Part shown: in pieces, positions 26,048 to 36,028 of the stretch
Position numbering within the stretch: position 1 is the stretch's first letter
Layout of the letters: every line of letters begins with the position of its first letter
NCBI GenBank assembly: GCA_044226395.1
Contig: JBGAHD010000001.1
Coordinates: 930,001 to 994,000 of the forward strand
Length of the DNA stretch: 64,000 nt
Reading direction: 5' to 3'
DNA from: JBGAHD01 sp044226395
GTDB lineage: Bacteria > Pseudomonadota > Gammaproteobacteria > Xanthomonadales > Ahniellaceae
Notes under the pieces: model-generated
What the model was told of the DNA's origin: nothing
Databases searched by the model: none
Seen by the model: the letters and a program-made list of their open reading frames with translations, nothing else
Made by a program: the position numbers and the translations under genes

Positions 26048-26821
26048 ATGGTCCAGCCCCTGGCCATCCCCGCCCTGATCGACAACTACTTCTGGGCCTT
26101 CGCCCTGCCCTCGGGCCGCGATGCCGTGGTGGTCGATCCCGGCGACGCGGCGCCGGTCGAGCGCCTGCTGGCCGAACGCGGCTGGCGGCCGCGCGTGGTG
26201 CTGATCACGCATCACCATCCCGATCACATTGGCGGCCTGGCCGAGATCGTCGCGCGCCACGCGCCCGTGGTCATCGGCCCCGACGACCCGCGCGTGCCAT
26301 GCGTGACGCGCATCGCGCGCGATGGCGATCGCCTCGACGAGGTGCTCGAAGGCTTGCGCGGCGAGGTGTTGTTCGTGCCCGGGCACACCCGCTCGCACGT
26401 GGCCTATCGCATCGGCGAGGACGCGCTGTTTTGCGGCGACACACTGTTCAGCGTCGGCTGCGGGCGAATGTTCGAGGGCACGGCCGCGCAGATGCTCGCC
26501 TCGATCGACAAGCTCGATGCCCTGCCCGCCCACACGCGCCTGTATTGCGCGCACGAATACACGGCGGCCAATTGCCGATTCGCGTTGAGCATCGAACCCG
26601 ACAACGTCGAATTGCGCGCGCGCGATGCCGAAGTGCGCGCGCGCCGCGCGCGCGGCGAAGCGACGGTGCCGACCACGCTGGCCGCCGAGCGCGCGACCAA
26701 TCCGTTTCTGCGTTGCGATCTACCCGCCGTGCGCGAGACGGTGACGCGCCGAGCGCCCGAAGCCCGCACGCGCGTCGACATCTTCGCCGCGCTGCGCGCG
26801 CGCAAGGATGTGTTCGCGTGA
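26048..26821 (+). CDS. gloB: Hydroxyacylglutathione hydrolase (glyoxalase II)
   Basis: A 257-residue metallo-beta-lactamase-fold enzyme that hydrolyses S-lactoylglutathione in methylglyoxal detoxification. It has the binuclear metal motif THHHPDHIGG, GHTRSHVAY, CGDTLFSVGCGRMFEG and the glutathione-binding YCAHEYTAANCRFA, ending in RKDVFA. The frame opens at 25961, but MVQPLAIPALIDNYFW is the family N-terminus (ATG 26048). Its stop overlaps the GTG of mltD, so the two are coupled. Confidence 0.96.
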   Translation: MVQPLAIPALIDNYFWAFALPSGRDAVVVDPGDAAPVERLLAERGWRPRVVLITHHHPDHIGGLAEIVARHAPVVIGPDDPRVPCVTRIARDGDRLDEVLEGLRGEVLFVPGHTRSHVAYRIGEDALFCGDTLFSVGCGRMFEGTAAQMLASIDKLDALPAHTRLYCAHEYTAANCRFALSIEPDNVELRARDAEVRARRARGEATVPTTLAAERATNPFLRCDLPAVRETVTRRAPEARTRVDIFAALRARKDVFA

Positions 26822-28161
26822 GGGGCGTGCGCGCGGGGCTCGGCGTGATCTTGTCGCTGCTGCTCGGCGCGTGCGCGCATGCGCCGTCGCGCGAGGTCAC
26901 CGAGGCGCCAGCAACGGCACCGGTCGACACAGCACCCGAGACGCCGCCGAAACCCGCGCCCGCAGTCGAGAAGGAACGCCCGAAAGCGCCCGAGCCCATC
27001 ACGGAAGAAATCCCCGCGCCGCCGCCCGATCTGTGGTCCCGTGTGCGCGACGGTCAGCGCTTCACTTCCTGCGATCTCTCGCCGCGCGCCAAGCGCTGGG
27101 CGCTGGTGTACACGCGCCAACCCGAGCGCTTCGCGGCCTTGCTGACGCGTTCCGGTCGCTTCTTTCCCTTCGTGCTCGACGCGCTCGCGCAAGAGAACGT
27201 GCCGAGCGAATTCGTGCTGCTGCCCGTGGTGGAAAGCCAGTACCTGGCCGTGCGTTCGCGCGGCAATCAACCCGCGGGCATCTGGCAATTCATGCCGATC
27301 ACGGCCAAGAGTCATGGGTTGACGATCACGCGCGAGCGCGATGCGCGCCTCGATCCCGTCGTGGCCACGCGCGCCGCCGCGCGCTTGCTCAAGTATCTCG
27401 GCGAGCAATTCGAAGGCGATTGGTCGCTCGCGACGATGGGCTTCAACGCCGGCGAGTATCGCGTGCGCGGCGCGCTGAAGAAGCAGGCGCAACGCGGTCT
27501 GCCGCGCGGGCATCAGACGCTCGAAGTCAACGCGATCACGCACGATCATCTGGCCAAGCTCACCGCGCTCAATTGCGTGCTGCGCGCGCCAGAGCAATTC
27601 GGCGTGAACCTGCCCGCGCTCGATGGCGACGAGACCTTGATCGCCGTCACCGTGCCGGACGACACCGATGTTGATCTGCTCTCACTCCTCAGCGCGCAAA
27701 CGCGACAAGCTTTCCTCGCGGTCAATGCCGGCGACATCGGCGAGATCGTGCCGGCGCGTCGCGAGATCCTGATCCCCGCGCGCGCGAACGAGCGTTTGAG
27801 CGAATGGCTGACGCGCTTGCCCGCGTCCGTGGCCCGCCACTGGCGCGTGCTGCCGCGTCGAGGCGAACCGAATTGGACCGCGCTCGCCGAAGGCCGCGTC
27901 GCGCCCGAACTGCTGGCCGAACTCAACGCGCTGATGCCCGACGCGAAGTCGCTGCTCGTGCCCGCATCGGCCTCGCCGGCGGCGACAACGTCGGCGATCG
28001 TCGCGGACACCAACGGTCGCTACGTCGTGCGCTCCGGCGACAACCCCTGGCTGATCGCGCGTCGCCTGCGCCTGCGTCTGGCCGATCTGCTGTCGTGGAA
28101 TGGCCTCGACGCGCGCGCGCGGCTGCGACCGGGACAAGTGCTGCGCACGGTCGAGCCCTGA
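26818..28161 (+). CDS. mltD: Membrane-bound lytic murein transglycosylase D with LysM
   Basis: A 447-residue peptidoglycan-cleaving lipoprotein. The start is GTG at 26818, overlapping the gloB stop as GTGA; the 5' extension of the open frame is a shadow. A lipoprotein signal peptide with lipobox LGAC (Cys at about residue 19) is followed by a Pro-rich linker, then an SLT domain with catalytic Glu in LPVVESQYLAVRSRGN, GIWQFMPITAKSHGL and MGFNAGEYRVRGAL. One C-terminal LysM motif (YVVRSGDNPWLIARRL) binds glycan; E. coli MltD has two. The gloB-mltD pairing is conserved. Confidence 0.93.
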   Translation: MRGVRAGLGVILSLLLGACAHAPSREVTEAPATAPVDTAPETPPKPAPAVEKERPKAPEPITEEIPAPPPDLWSRVRDGQRFTSCDLSPRAKRWALVYTRQPERFAALLTRSGRFFPFVLDALAQENVPSEFVLLPVVESQYLAVRSRGNQPAGIWQFMPITAKSHGLTITRERDARLDPVVATRAAARLLKYLGEQFEGDWSLATMGFNAGEYRVRGALKKQAQRGLPRGHQTLEVNAITHDHLAKLTALNCVLRAPEQFGVNLPALDGDETLIAVTVPDDTDVDLLSLLSAQTRQAFLAVNAGDIGEIVPARREILIPARANERLSEWLTRLPASVARHWRVLPRRGEPNWTALAEGRVAPELLAELNALMPDAKSLLVPASASPAATTSAIVADTNGRYVVRSGDNPWLIARRLRLRLADLLSWNGLDARARLRPGQVLRTVEP

Positions 28162-28242
28162 GCGCGAAGCGCGCGCCATGCCCTACACTATCGGCGCCGC
28201 GCGCCCGGCGCGCGACGAACACGATATTCGGGAGGAGACACG

Positions 28243-29037
28243 ATGGGATTTCTCGCGGGCAAACGCGCCCTGATTCTTGGCATCGCCAGCCAGCGTTCGA
28301 TCGCCTGGGGCATCGCCGAAGCCATGCATCGCGAAGGCGCGAGCCTGGCCTTCAGTTACGTCAATGACCGCATGAAGGATCGCGTCGAGGACGCGGCCAA
28401 GACCTTCGGCAGCGACATCGTGCTGCCCTGCGACGTCGCCGAGGACGCGCAGATCGATGCCTTGTTCGAAGGCCTGGGCAAGCGCTGGGATGGTTTCGAC
28501 ATTCTCGTGCACTCGATCGGCTTCGCGCCGCGCGAGGCGTTGCAAGGCGCGTTTCTCGATGGCCTCACGCGCGAGAGCTTTCGCGTCGCGCACGATATCT
28601 CCGCATACAGCCTGGCGGCGCTGGCCAAGGCCGCGCGTCCGCAGATGCGCGGTCGCGATGCCGCGGTGCTGACCTTGTCGTACCTGGGCGCGGTGCGCGC
28701 GCTGGCCAACTACAACGTGATGGGTCTGGCCAAGGCCAGTCTCGAGGCCTGCGTGCGCTATCTCGCGTTGAACCTTGGCCCCGACGGCATTCGCGTCAAC
28801 GGCATCTCCGCGGGCCCGATCAAGACGCTCGCCGCGGCCGGCATCGCCAACTTCCGCAAGATGCTCGACCACGTCGAACAGAACGCGCCGTTGCGTCGTT
28901 CGGTGACGATCGAGGACGTGGGCAATGCCGCGGCCTTCCTGTGCTCGGATCTCGCCTCGGGCATCACCGGCGAAATCACTTACGTGGACGCGGGCTACAA
29001 CACGCTGGGCATGACGGGCATTGACGTGCCGGGCTGA
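28243..29037 (+). CDS. fabI: Enoyl-[acyl-carrier-protein] reductase (NADH), FabI
   Basis: A 264-residue short-chain dehydrogenase that completes each round of fatty-acid elongation. Start MGFLAGKRALILGIASQRS with the FabI-type nucleotide motif GIASQRSIAWGIAEAM; the catalytic Tyr-X6-Lys is in ANYNVMGLAKAS, with the additional tyrosine of LSYLGAVRA. NGISAGPIKTLAAAGI is the substrate-lid region. A strong GGGAGGAG precedes the ATG. Followed by a terminator and facing ppiD. Confidence 0.97.
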   Translation: MGFLAGKRALILGIASQRSIAWGIAEAMHREGASLAFSYVNDRMKDRVEDAAKTFGSDIVLPCDVAEDAQIDALFEGLGKRWDGFDILVHSIGFAPREALQGAFLDGLTRESFRVAHDISAYSLAALAKAARPQMRGRDAAVLTLSYLGAVRALANYNVMGLAKASLEACVRYLALNLGPDGIRVNGISAGPIKTLAAAGIANFRKMLDHVEQNAPLRRSVTIEDVGNAAAFLCSDLASGITGEITYVDAGYNTLGMTGIDVPG

Positions 29038-29063
29038 GTCCGACGCTTCGACGAGCCCCAACG

Positions 29064-29101
29064 AAAACGGCAGCGCGGGTTCCCCCGGCTGCCGTTTTTT
29101 T
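29064..29101. terminator. Terminator between fabI and ppiD
   Basis: AAAACGGCAG (29064-29073) pairs with CTGCCGTTTT (29089-29098), with a GC-rich inner part and seven T after the stem. It mainly serves fabI; the four T on the other strand may also serve ppiD. Confidence 0.85.
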
Positions 29102-29122
29102 CGTGTCGCGAAGCCGCGAGGC

Positions 29123-31030
29123 TTACATGCGGTCTTCGTGAATCTCGACCGGATAGCGCGAACGAAGCGCCTGGATGAAGGCGGTGACGTCGCTGTTGGA
29201 AGCACCCGCCGCCAACTGCTGACGCACGGTGTCGCGACCCGCGGCATCGACCTTGGCCGGATCGCCCTCGGTCACCTTGCTCAACTCGACAAGGGCATAA
29301 CTGCCGCGCGCGAGTTCGATCATGGCGCGCTGCGGCTTGCCTTCGGCCGGACGCGCGAGACCAAAGACTTTGGAGATCAGGGTCGGATCATGCGCCACGG
29401 CCGAACGACCCGAGCCCGCGGCATCGGTCACGGTGGCGCCGAGTTCCTTGGCCAGATCGTCGAGGCTCTCGCCAGCGACAAAGCGTGATTCAAGCTTCTT
29501 GGCTTTTTCGATGGTGGCCTTCTCGGCGGCTTCCATCTGCAAGCGCGTGACCACGATCGGGCGCACGTCGTCGAGCTTCTGCGGCTCGCTCGGCTTGTGA
29601 TCCTCGACTTGCACCAGCACGATGTGATTGGCGCCGAGTTCGATCTGATCGCTGACCAGGCCATTGGTCAGCAGGTCCTCGGAGAACGCGGCCTTGAGCA
29701 CGGCCGGGAACGCGGCGACGCCGTCGCCACCGTTGCGACCGAACAGGGCCGTGTGCTTGATCTCGAGGTTCACGGCATTCGCGGCCGATTCCAGATTGGT
29801 CGTGTCCGACTGCGAGGCATCGATCAGCTTCGAGGCCAGTTCGTCGTACTGACGCTGACGCTCGGTGTTCTTGTATTCGTCGGCCAGTTCGGCGCGCGCT
29901 TCCTCGAACGTCTTCACGTGCTCGGGCTTGACCTCGCGCAGTTGAATGACGTGATAGCCCTCGGCCGACTTCACCGGTTCGGACACGGTGTTGGCTTCCA
30001 TCGCGAACAGCGCGGCTTCGAAGGCCGGATCGGAGAAGCCCTTCTGCAACCAACCCAGATCACCGCCCTGCTCCTTCGAGCCGAGGTCGTCGGAACTTTC
30101 GCGCGCGAGCGCGGCGAAGTCCTTCGTGGTCTTGGCCTTGGCGGCGAGCTCGGTGGCCTTGGCCAGCGCGGCCTTCTGCGCGTCGGCGCCGGCGTCGGCC
30201 GGCACGCTCACCAGGATGTGGCTGACCAGACGCTCCTCGGGCTGCACGAAGCGGGCGTGATCCTCTTCGTAACGGGCCTTGAGCACTTCTTCCGGCGGAT
30301 TCTCCGGCACGTTGAGCGTGGCGGCGTCGATCTCGACGTACTTCAGCGAGACCTGCTCGGGCACCATGAATTCGCTCTGGTGCAGATCGAGGAAGGCTTT
30401 GATCTCGTCTTCGCTCGGCGTGGCCGGCGCGAGGTTTTCGCGCGGCACGTTGACGTAGCGGAAATCGCGCGTCTGATCGCGCAGCTTGATGTAGCGATCG
30501 ATCACCGCGTCGGTGACAAAGCTGCTGGACTGAATCTGCATCGGCAAGAGACGACGCGAGATGTCCTCGCGCATCGTTTCCTGGAACGACTGCACGCTCA
30601 TGCCCTGCGAGTTCAACAGCAAGGCGTACTGCGAGGCGTCGAACTTACCGTCTTTCTGGAAGGCGGGAATCTTGGCGATTTCACGGCGCAGGGCTTCGTC
30701 GCTGGCGATGGCGTTGGCGTCGCGCGCGGCGGCGAGCAACAGTTCCTCGTCGATCATGCGCTCGAGCAGCTGACGCTTGACCTCGGGCGAGTCGAAATAA
30801 CTGCTGTCGAAATTCTCGCCCTGCATCTGAATCGCCTGACGGCGATATTGATCCAGGCGTTGGCGGAAATCGTCGGGCGAAATCTCGTTGTCGCCGACCT
30901 TGGCCACGAAGGAAGACACCTTCGCCTGGAAATAGTGCTCGATGCCGAAGAAGGCGAAAGGCACGCTGACCGCGGCGAGGATGAAGAACGCGATCCAGCC
31001 GGAAGTTTTTTCTCGAAGCGCCTGCAACAT
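29123..31030 (-). CDS. ppiD: Membrane-anchored peptidyl-prolyl isomerase PpiD
   Basis: A 635-residue periplasmic folding factor at the SecYEG exit. One N-terminal membrane helix (GWIAFFILAAVSVPFAFFGI, about residues 11-30), a SurA-N-like chaperone region (VGDNEISPDDFRQRLDQYRR onward), a parvulin domain (about 265-365; VSHILVSVPADAG, GGDLGWLQKGFSDPAFEAALF, GYHVIQLREVKPE) and a C-terminal chaperone part ending YPVEIHEDRM. Its place after hupB and two tRNAs, downstream of lon, matches gammaproteobacterial order. Confidence 0.94.
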   Translation of the reverse strand: MLQALREKTSGWIAFFILAAVSVPFAFFGIEHYFQAKVSSFVAKVGDNEISPDDFRQRLDQYRRQAIQMQGENFDSSYFDSPEVKRQLLERMIDEELLLAAARDANAIASDEALRREIAKIPAFQKDGKFDASQYALLLNSQGMSVQSFQETMREDISRRLLPMQIQSSSFVTDAVIDRYIKLRDQTRDFRYVNVPRENLAPATPSEDEIKAFLDLHQSEFMVPEQVSLKYVEIDAATLNVPENPPEEVLKARYEEDHARFVQPEERLVSHILVSVPADAGADAQKAALAKATELAAKAKTTKDFAALARESSDDLGSKEQGGDLGWLQKGFSDPAFEAALFAMEANTVSEPVKSAEGYHVIQLREVKPEHVKTFEEARAELADEYKNTERQRQYDELASKLIDASQSDTTNLESAANAVNLEIKHTALFGRNGGDGVAAFPAVLKAAFSEDLLTNGLVSDQIELGANHIVLVQVEDHKPSEPQKLDDVRPIVVTRLQMEAAEKATIEKAKKLESRFVAGESLDDLAKELGATVTDAAGSGRSAVAHDPTLISKVFGLARPAEGKPQRAMIELARGSYALVELSKVTEGDPAKVDAAGRDTVRQQLAAGASNSDVTAFIQALRSRYPVEIHEDRM

Positions 31031-31187
31031 GGTCGATTCGCTACCCGATTGTGTGGTCGCGATCTCCGCGCGACCGCGGTCCTGCCACGCGCTCGCGCGC
31101 GAGTTGCCTTGTGATGCCGAGCGACGCCCATCGGTTCCGCGAGCCTTGCGGCCCAGGCGACTTCGCGATGGCGCGCCACGCGACGCT

Positions 31188-31218
31188 GAAAAAACAAGGG
31201 CGCCGTTGCCGGCGCCCT
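31188..31218 (-). terminator. Rho-independent terminator after tRNA-Asp
   Basis: On the minus strand the stem AGGGCGCCG/CGGCGCCCT closes a GCAA loop and is followed by TGTTTTTT. It ends the hupB-tRNA-Val-tRNA-Asp unit ahead of ppiD. Confidence 0.85.
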
Positions 31219-31227
31219 GGTCGAAAA

Positions 31228-31304
31228 TGGCGGAGTGGACGGGACTCGAACCCGCGACCCCCGGCGTGACAGGCCGGTATTCTAACCGACTGAACTACCA
31301 CTCC
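31228..31304 (-). tRNA. tRNA-Asp(GTC)
   Basis: Reads GGAGUGG...CCACUCC with discriminator G and encoded CCA; the anticodon loop CTGTCAC gives GTC. Twelve bases after tRNA-Val on the same strand. Confidence 0.97.
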
Positions 31305-31316
31305 GCGTTGTTTCGT

Positions 31317-31391
31317 TGGTGGGTGCTGAGGGTTTCGAACCCCCGACCCTCGCCTTGTAAGGGCGACGCTCTACCGCTGAGCTAAGCACCC
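31317..31391 (-). tRNA. tRNA-Val(TAC)
   Basis: Reads GGGUGCU...AGCACCC with discriminator A and encoded CCA; the anticodon loop CTTACAA gives TAC. It begins only 16 bases after the hupB stop. Confidence 0.97.
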
Positions 31392-31407
31392 AAGGCGACA
31401 GAGCAAA

Positions 31408-31680
31408 CTAGTTTATAGCGTCTTTCAGCGCTTTGCCAGCCTTGAATGCAGGAACTTTCGAAGCCTTGATCTTGATCGTCGCGCCGGTCTGCGGATTGCG
31501 GCCCGTGCGCGCGGCGCGCTTGCGCACCGTGAACGTGCCGAAGCCGACGATCGAGACATCGTCCCCCGACTTGAGCGCCTTCTTTACCACCGTGATGACC
31601 GCTTCGATTGCGTTGCCGGCGTCGACCTTCGTCAGGTTGCCGCACTCGGCGACAGCAGTAATGAAATCGCCTTTGTTCAT
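31408..31680 (-). CDS. hupB: DNA-binding protein HU-beta
   Basis: A 90-residue nucleoid protein. MNKGDFITAVAE opening, the GFGTFTVRKRAARTGRNPQTG arm that intercalates in DNA, and KASKVPAFKAGKALKDA close match HU. It follows lon in many proteobacteria. GAGGGAG stands before the ATG. A separate promoter (31819-31847) and a long structured leader are predicted. The next downstream elements, 16 bases on, are two tRNAs. Confidence 0.97.
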   Translation of the reverse strand: MNKGDFITAVAECGNLTKVDAGNAIEAVITVVKKALKSGDDVSIVGFGTFTVRKRAARTGRNPQTGATIKIKASKVPAFKAGKALKDAIN

Positions 31681-31723
31681 GTGTCACTCCCTCAGAGGAT
31701 TGTTGCGACTCGCGCGTTCCGAA

Positions 31724-31800
31724 CACTCGCGTGGAGAGTGAAGACCGGATGCGGAGTATCTGACTGGCGTCGTTGCTGCCCACATCGCGTGGAGAGTGGG
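31724..31800 (-). repeat. Two hairpins with a shared loop in the hupB leader
   Basis: A 14-bp direct repeat, TCGCGTGGAGAGTG on the plus strand, occurs at 31727-31740 and 31785-31798. In the hupB transcript each copy lies in a hairpin: CACTC/GAGTG (31724-31740) and CCCAC/GTGGG (31779-31800), with different stems but the same TCTCCACGCGA segment. Confidence 0.5.
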
Positions 31801-31818
31801 TGCGTTCGCGACGGACGC

Positions 31819-31847
31819 TTTATACCAGCGTCACTTTGGGCACGCAA
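31819..31847 (-). promoter_or_regulatory. Predicted sigma70 promoter of hupB
   Basis: Reading the minus strand, TTGCGT (31847-31842) and TATAAA (31824-31819) are exactly 17 bases apart, then GC-rich GCGTCC. The leader to the hupB ATG would be about 130 nt. Confidence 0.5.
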
Positions 31848-31913
31848 CCCGAAAATGGCGTGGCTACGCGGTTTGCGCGGGGTTGAAGCAGCTTCGCGCG
31901 ATGCGGTCAAGAG

Positions 31914-31958
31914 CATGCTTCGCGACTCGCGAAAAAAAATTTCGCGAGTCGCGGCATG
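31914..31958 (-). terminator. Very long hairpin between lon and hupB
   Basis: CGCGACTCGCGAAA (31921-31934) and TTTCGCGAGTCGCG (31940-31953) pair perfectly over 14 bp around an A5 loop; CATGC and GCATG (31914-31918 and 31954-31958) extend it beyond a two-base bulge. It lies 10 bases after the lon stop. The T-run is in the loop, not after the stem, so termination is plausible but not standard; it could instead protect the lon 3' end. Confidence 0.55.
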
Positions 31959-31967
31959 TCGCGCGCG

Positions 31968-34445
31968 TCAGTGCGGACGCGGTGCTTGCGTGCCCGTGTC
32001 CGATGTCGCGGGCGCGGTCTCGGCGGGTTTGTCTTTGGTGCTCGTGGCCGATTCGCCCGTCGCTTCGCCGCGCGCGCTGGGCACCAGGGCCTGCGCGAGC
32101 GCGAGATCGAGCACTTCGTCGATCCACTTCACCGGACGAATCTCGAGCGACTCGGTGACGTTCTTCGGAATGTCGGCGAGATCCTTGCGGTTCTCTTCCG
32201 GAATGATCACCGTGCGCAGGCCACCGCGATGCGCGGCGAGCAACTTCTCCTTGAGGCCACCGATCGGCAGCACGCGGCCGCGCAAGGTGATCTCGCCCGT
32301 CATGGCGACATCGGCGCGCACGGGAATCTTCGACAGCGCCGAGACCAGGGCCGTGCACATGGCGATGCCCGCGCTCGGACCATCCTTCGGCGTGGCGCCC
32401 TCGGGCACGTGGATGTGCACGTCGAGCTTCTGATGGAACTCGGGATCGAGACCGAAGCGATCGACGCGCGCGCGCACCACCGACAACGCGGCCTGGATCG
32501 ACTCCTGCATCACGTCGCCCAACTGGCCGGTGTGAATCAGCTTGCCCTTGCCTGGGACCACGCTGGCTTCGATCGACAGCAGATCGCCGCCGACTTGAGT
32601 CCACGCGAGACCGGTGACCACGCCGACTTCGTTCTGCGCCTCGGCGCGGCCGTAGGTGAACTGGCGCACGCCCAGATAGTGTTCGAGGCGCTCGCCGTTG
32701 ACCACGATCTTCTTGCGCTTGGCGCCCTTCTTGGGCTCCTTGTCCTTGGCCGTGAGCGCGATTTCCTTCACGACCTTGCGCGCGACCTTGGCCAGCTCGC
32801 GCTCGAGACTGCGAACGCCGGACTCGCGCGTGTAGTAGCGAATCATGTCGCGGATCGCGTCTTCCTCGACCCCGAGTTCCTGCGTGTCGAGGCCATTGGC
32901 CTTGATCTGCTTGGGCAGCAGATAACGTTCGGCGATGTTGATCTTCTCGAGCTCGGTGTACCCCGGGATACGGATCACTTCCATGCGATCGAGCAAGGGC
33001 GCCGGAATGTTGAGCGAGTTCGCGGTCGCGATCCACATGACCTCGGACAGGTCGAAGTCGACTTCGAGGTAGTGATCGTTGAAGGCGTGGTTCTGCTCGG
33101 GATCGAGCACTTCGAGCAAGGCCGAGGACGGATCGCCGCGAAAGTCCATCGACATCTTGTCGATCTCGTCGAGCACGAACAACGGATTGCGCGTGCCGAC
33201 CTTGGCCATGTTCTGGATGATGCGACCGGGCATCGAACCGATGTAGGTGCGGCGATGACCGCGAATCTCGGCTTCGTCACGCACGCCGCCGAGCGACATG
33301 CGCACGAACTTGCGATTGGTCGCCTTGGCGATCGATTGACCCAGCGAGGTCTTGCCCACGCCCGGCGGTCCGACCAGGCACAGGATCGGGCCCTTCATCT
33401 TCTTCACGCGGCCTTGCACGGCCAGGTATTCGAGGATGCGTTCCTTGACCTTCTCCAGGCCGAAGTGATCGGTGTCGAGCACCTGCTGCGCGGCGGGCAG
33501 ATCCTTGCGCACGCGCGAGCGCTCTTTCCACGGCGCCTGCAGCAACCAGTCGATGTAGTTGCGCACGACGGTGGCTTCGGCCGACATCGGCGACATTTGC
33601 TTGAGCTTGTTGAGCTCGTTGCGCGCCTTGGTCTCGACCGGCTTGGGCATGCCGGCGTTGGCGATCTTCTTGGCCAGTTCCTCGAGTTCGTTGGGCGCGT
33701 CTTCGAGCTCGCCCAACTCCTTCTGGATGGCCTTCATCTGTTCGTTGAGGTAGTACTCGCGCTGGCTCTTTTCCATCTGCGACTTGACGCGGCCGCGGAT
33801 GCGTTTCTCCAGCTGCTGCACGTCGATCTCGCCATCGACGAAACCGATCAGCAATTCCAGGCGCTCGGCTACTTCGATGGTTTCGAGCACGCGCTGCTTG
33901 TCGCCCAAACGCACGTTGAGGTGCGCGGCGACGGTGTCGGCCAGGCGACCCGGATCATCGATGCCCGCGAGCGTGGTCAACAGCTCGGGCGGAATCTTGC
34001 GGTTGAGCTTGACGTACTGCTCGAATACCGTGACCAGCGACTTCGACGCGGCATCGACTTCGCGCGCGTCGCGCGACATCGCGGATTCGAGATTGTTGCC
34101 GCGCGCGCGCAGAAAACCATCTTGCTCGCGCACGTGACTGACCGTGGCGCGCGACACGCCTTCGACCAGGACCTTGATCGTGCCATCGGGCAGCTTCAGC
34201 AGCTGCAGCACCGTCGAGATCGTGCCGACCGAGTAGAGGTCCTTGGCGCCGGGATCGTCGACGTCGGGGCTGCGTTGCGCGACGAGCAGGATTTGCTTGT
34301 CGCCATCCATCGCGGCGTCGAGCGCGCTGATGGACTTCTCGCGGCCCACGAACAGGGGAATCACCATGTTCGGAAAGACCACCACGTCGCGCAGCGGCAG
34401 AACCGGCATGTCGGGCGAGACGGCGGTAGCGGTGTGGGTAGTCAT
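31968..34445 (-). CDS. lon: ATP-dependent Lon protease
   Basis: An 825-residue AAA+ serine protease for damaged and regulatory proteins. N-terminal substrate domain (MPVLPLRDVVVFPNMVIPLF), coiled coil around LEKRIRGRVKSQMEKSQREYY, Walker A GPPGVGKTSLGQSIA, Walker B LFVLDEIDKM, and the proteolytic Ser-Lys dyad in TPKDGPSAGIAM (about residue 690) and GGLKEKLLAAHRGG (about 733). The C-terminus has a 40-residue Ser/Thr/Ala-rich tail. Downstream of clpX, 152 bases away, in the standard clpP-clpX-lon order. Confidence 0.97.
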   Translation of the reverse strand: MTTHTATAVSPDMPVLPLRDVVVFPNMVIPLFVGREKSISALDAAMDGDKQILLVAQRSPDVDDPGAKDLYSVGTISTVLQLLKLPDGTIKVLVEGVSRATVSHVREQDGFLRARGNNLESAMSRDAREVDAASKSLVTVFEQYVKLNRKIPPELLTTLAGIDDPGRLADTVAAHLNVRLGDKQRVLETIEVAERLELLIGFVDGEIDVQQLEKRIRGRVKSQMEKSQREYYLNEQMKAIQKELGELEDAPNELEELAKKIANAGMPKPVETKARNELNKLKQMSPMSAEATVVRNYIDWLLQAPWKERSRVRKDLPAAQQVLDTDHFGLEKVKERILEYLAVQGRVKKMKGPILCLVGPPGVGKTSLGQSIAKATNRKFVRMSLGGVRDEAEIRGHRRTYIGSMPGRIIQNMAKVGTRNPLFVLDEIDKMSMDFRGDPSSALLEVLDPEQNHAFNDHYLEVDFDLSEVMWIATANSLNIPAPLLDRMEVIRIPGYTELEKINIAERYLLPKQIKANGLDTQELGVEEDAIRDMIRYYTRESGVRSLERELAKVARKVVKEIALTAKDKEPKKGAKRKKIVVNGERLEHYLGVRQFTYGRAEAQNEVGVVTGLAWTQVGGDLLSIEASVVPGKGKLIHTGQLGDVMQESIQAALSVVRARVDRFGLDPEFHQKLDVHIHVPEGATPKDGPSAGIAMCTALVSALSKIPVRADVAMTGEITLRGRVLPIGGLKEKLLAAHRGGLRTVIIPEENRKDLADIPKNVTESLEIRPVKWIDEVLDLALAQALVPSARGEATGESATSTKDKPAETAPATSDTGTQAPRPH

Positions 34446-34597
34446 CTAGTTTTCTGCTCTCGCGTGCTAGGCCCCCATGGCAGACTGCGCCGGGGCCGAC
34501 CCTGCGTCAAGTGTGGCCTGGGTGAAAGAATGCAAGGCGCGCGCCGGGCGCCGCGACGATTTCGCGACGCGCTCGGCAGTTTTCAGGCGGACGCGGT

Positions 34598-35875
<1,278 letters not shown>

Positions 35876-35951
35876 GTACTACCTCGACGTCGTCGCTGCG
35901 CGCCAAGCGCGGCTTATGGATTCCCGGCCGTACAATAGCATAGCCCGCCCG

Positions 35952-35966
35952 GGGGCTTGACAAGCC
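35952..35966. repeat. Inverted repeat upstream of clpX
   Basis: GGGCTTG-A-CAAGCCC lies about 80 bases before clpX. On the minus strand it contains TTGTCA, a possible -35 element; no convincing -10 lies 17 bases on. Confidence 0.35.
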
Positions 35967-36028
35967 CACGGGCCGGTCATGCTTGCAAGTCCCAGACCCA
36001 CCGGCCTCCGCGACCGGCGGTCACTCGT

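Noticed and set aside
31681..31723. CsrA-binding GGA sites in the hupB leader
   Set aside because: The GGAGAG repeats are on the plus strand; the hupB transcript carries CUCUCC instead.
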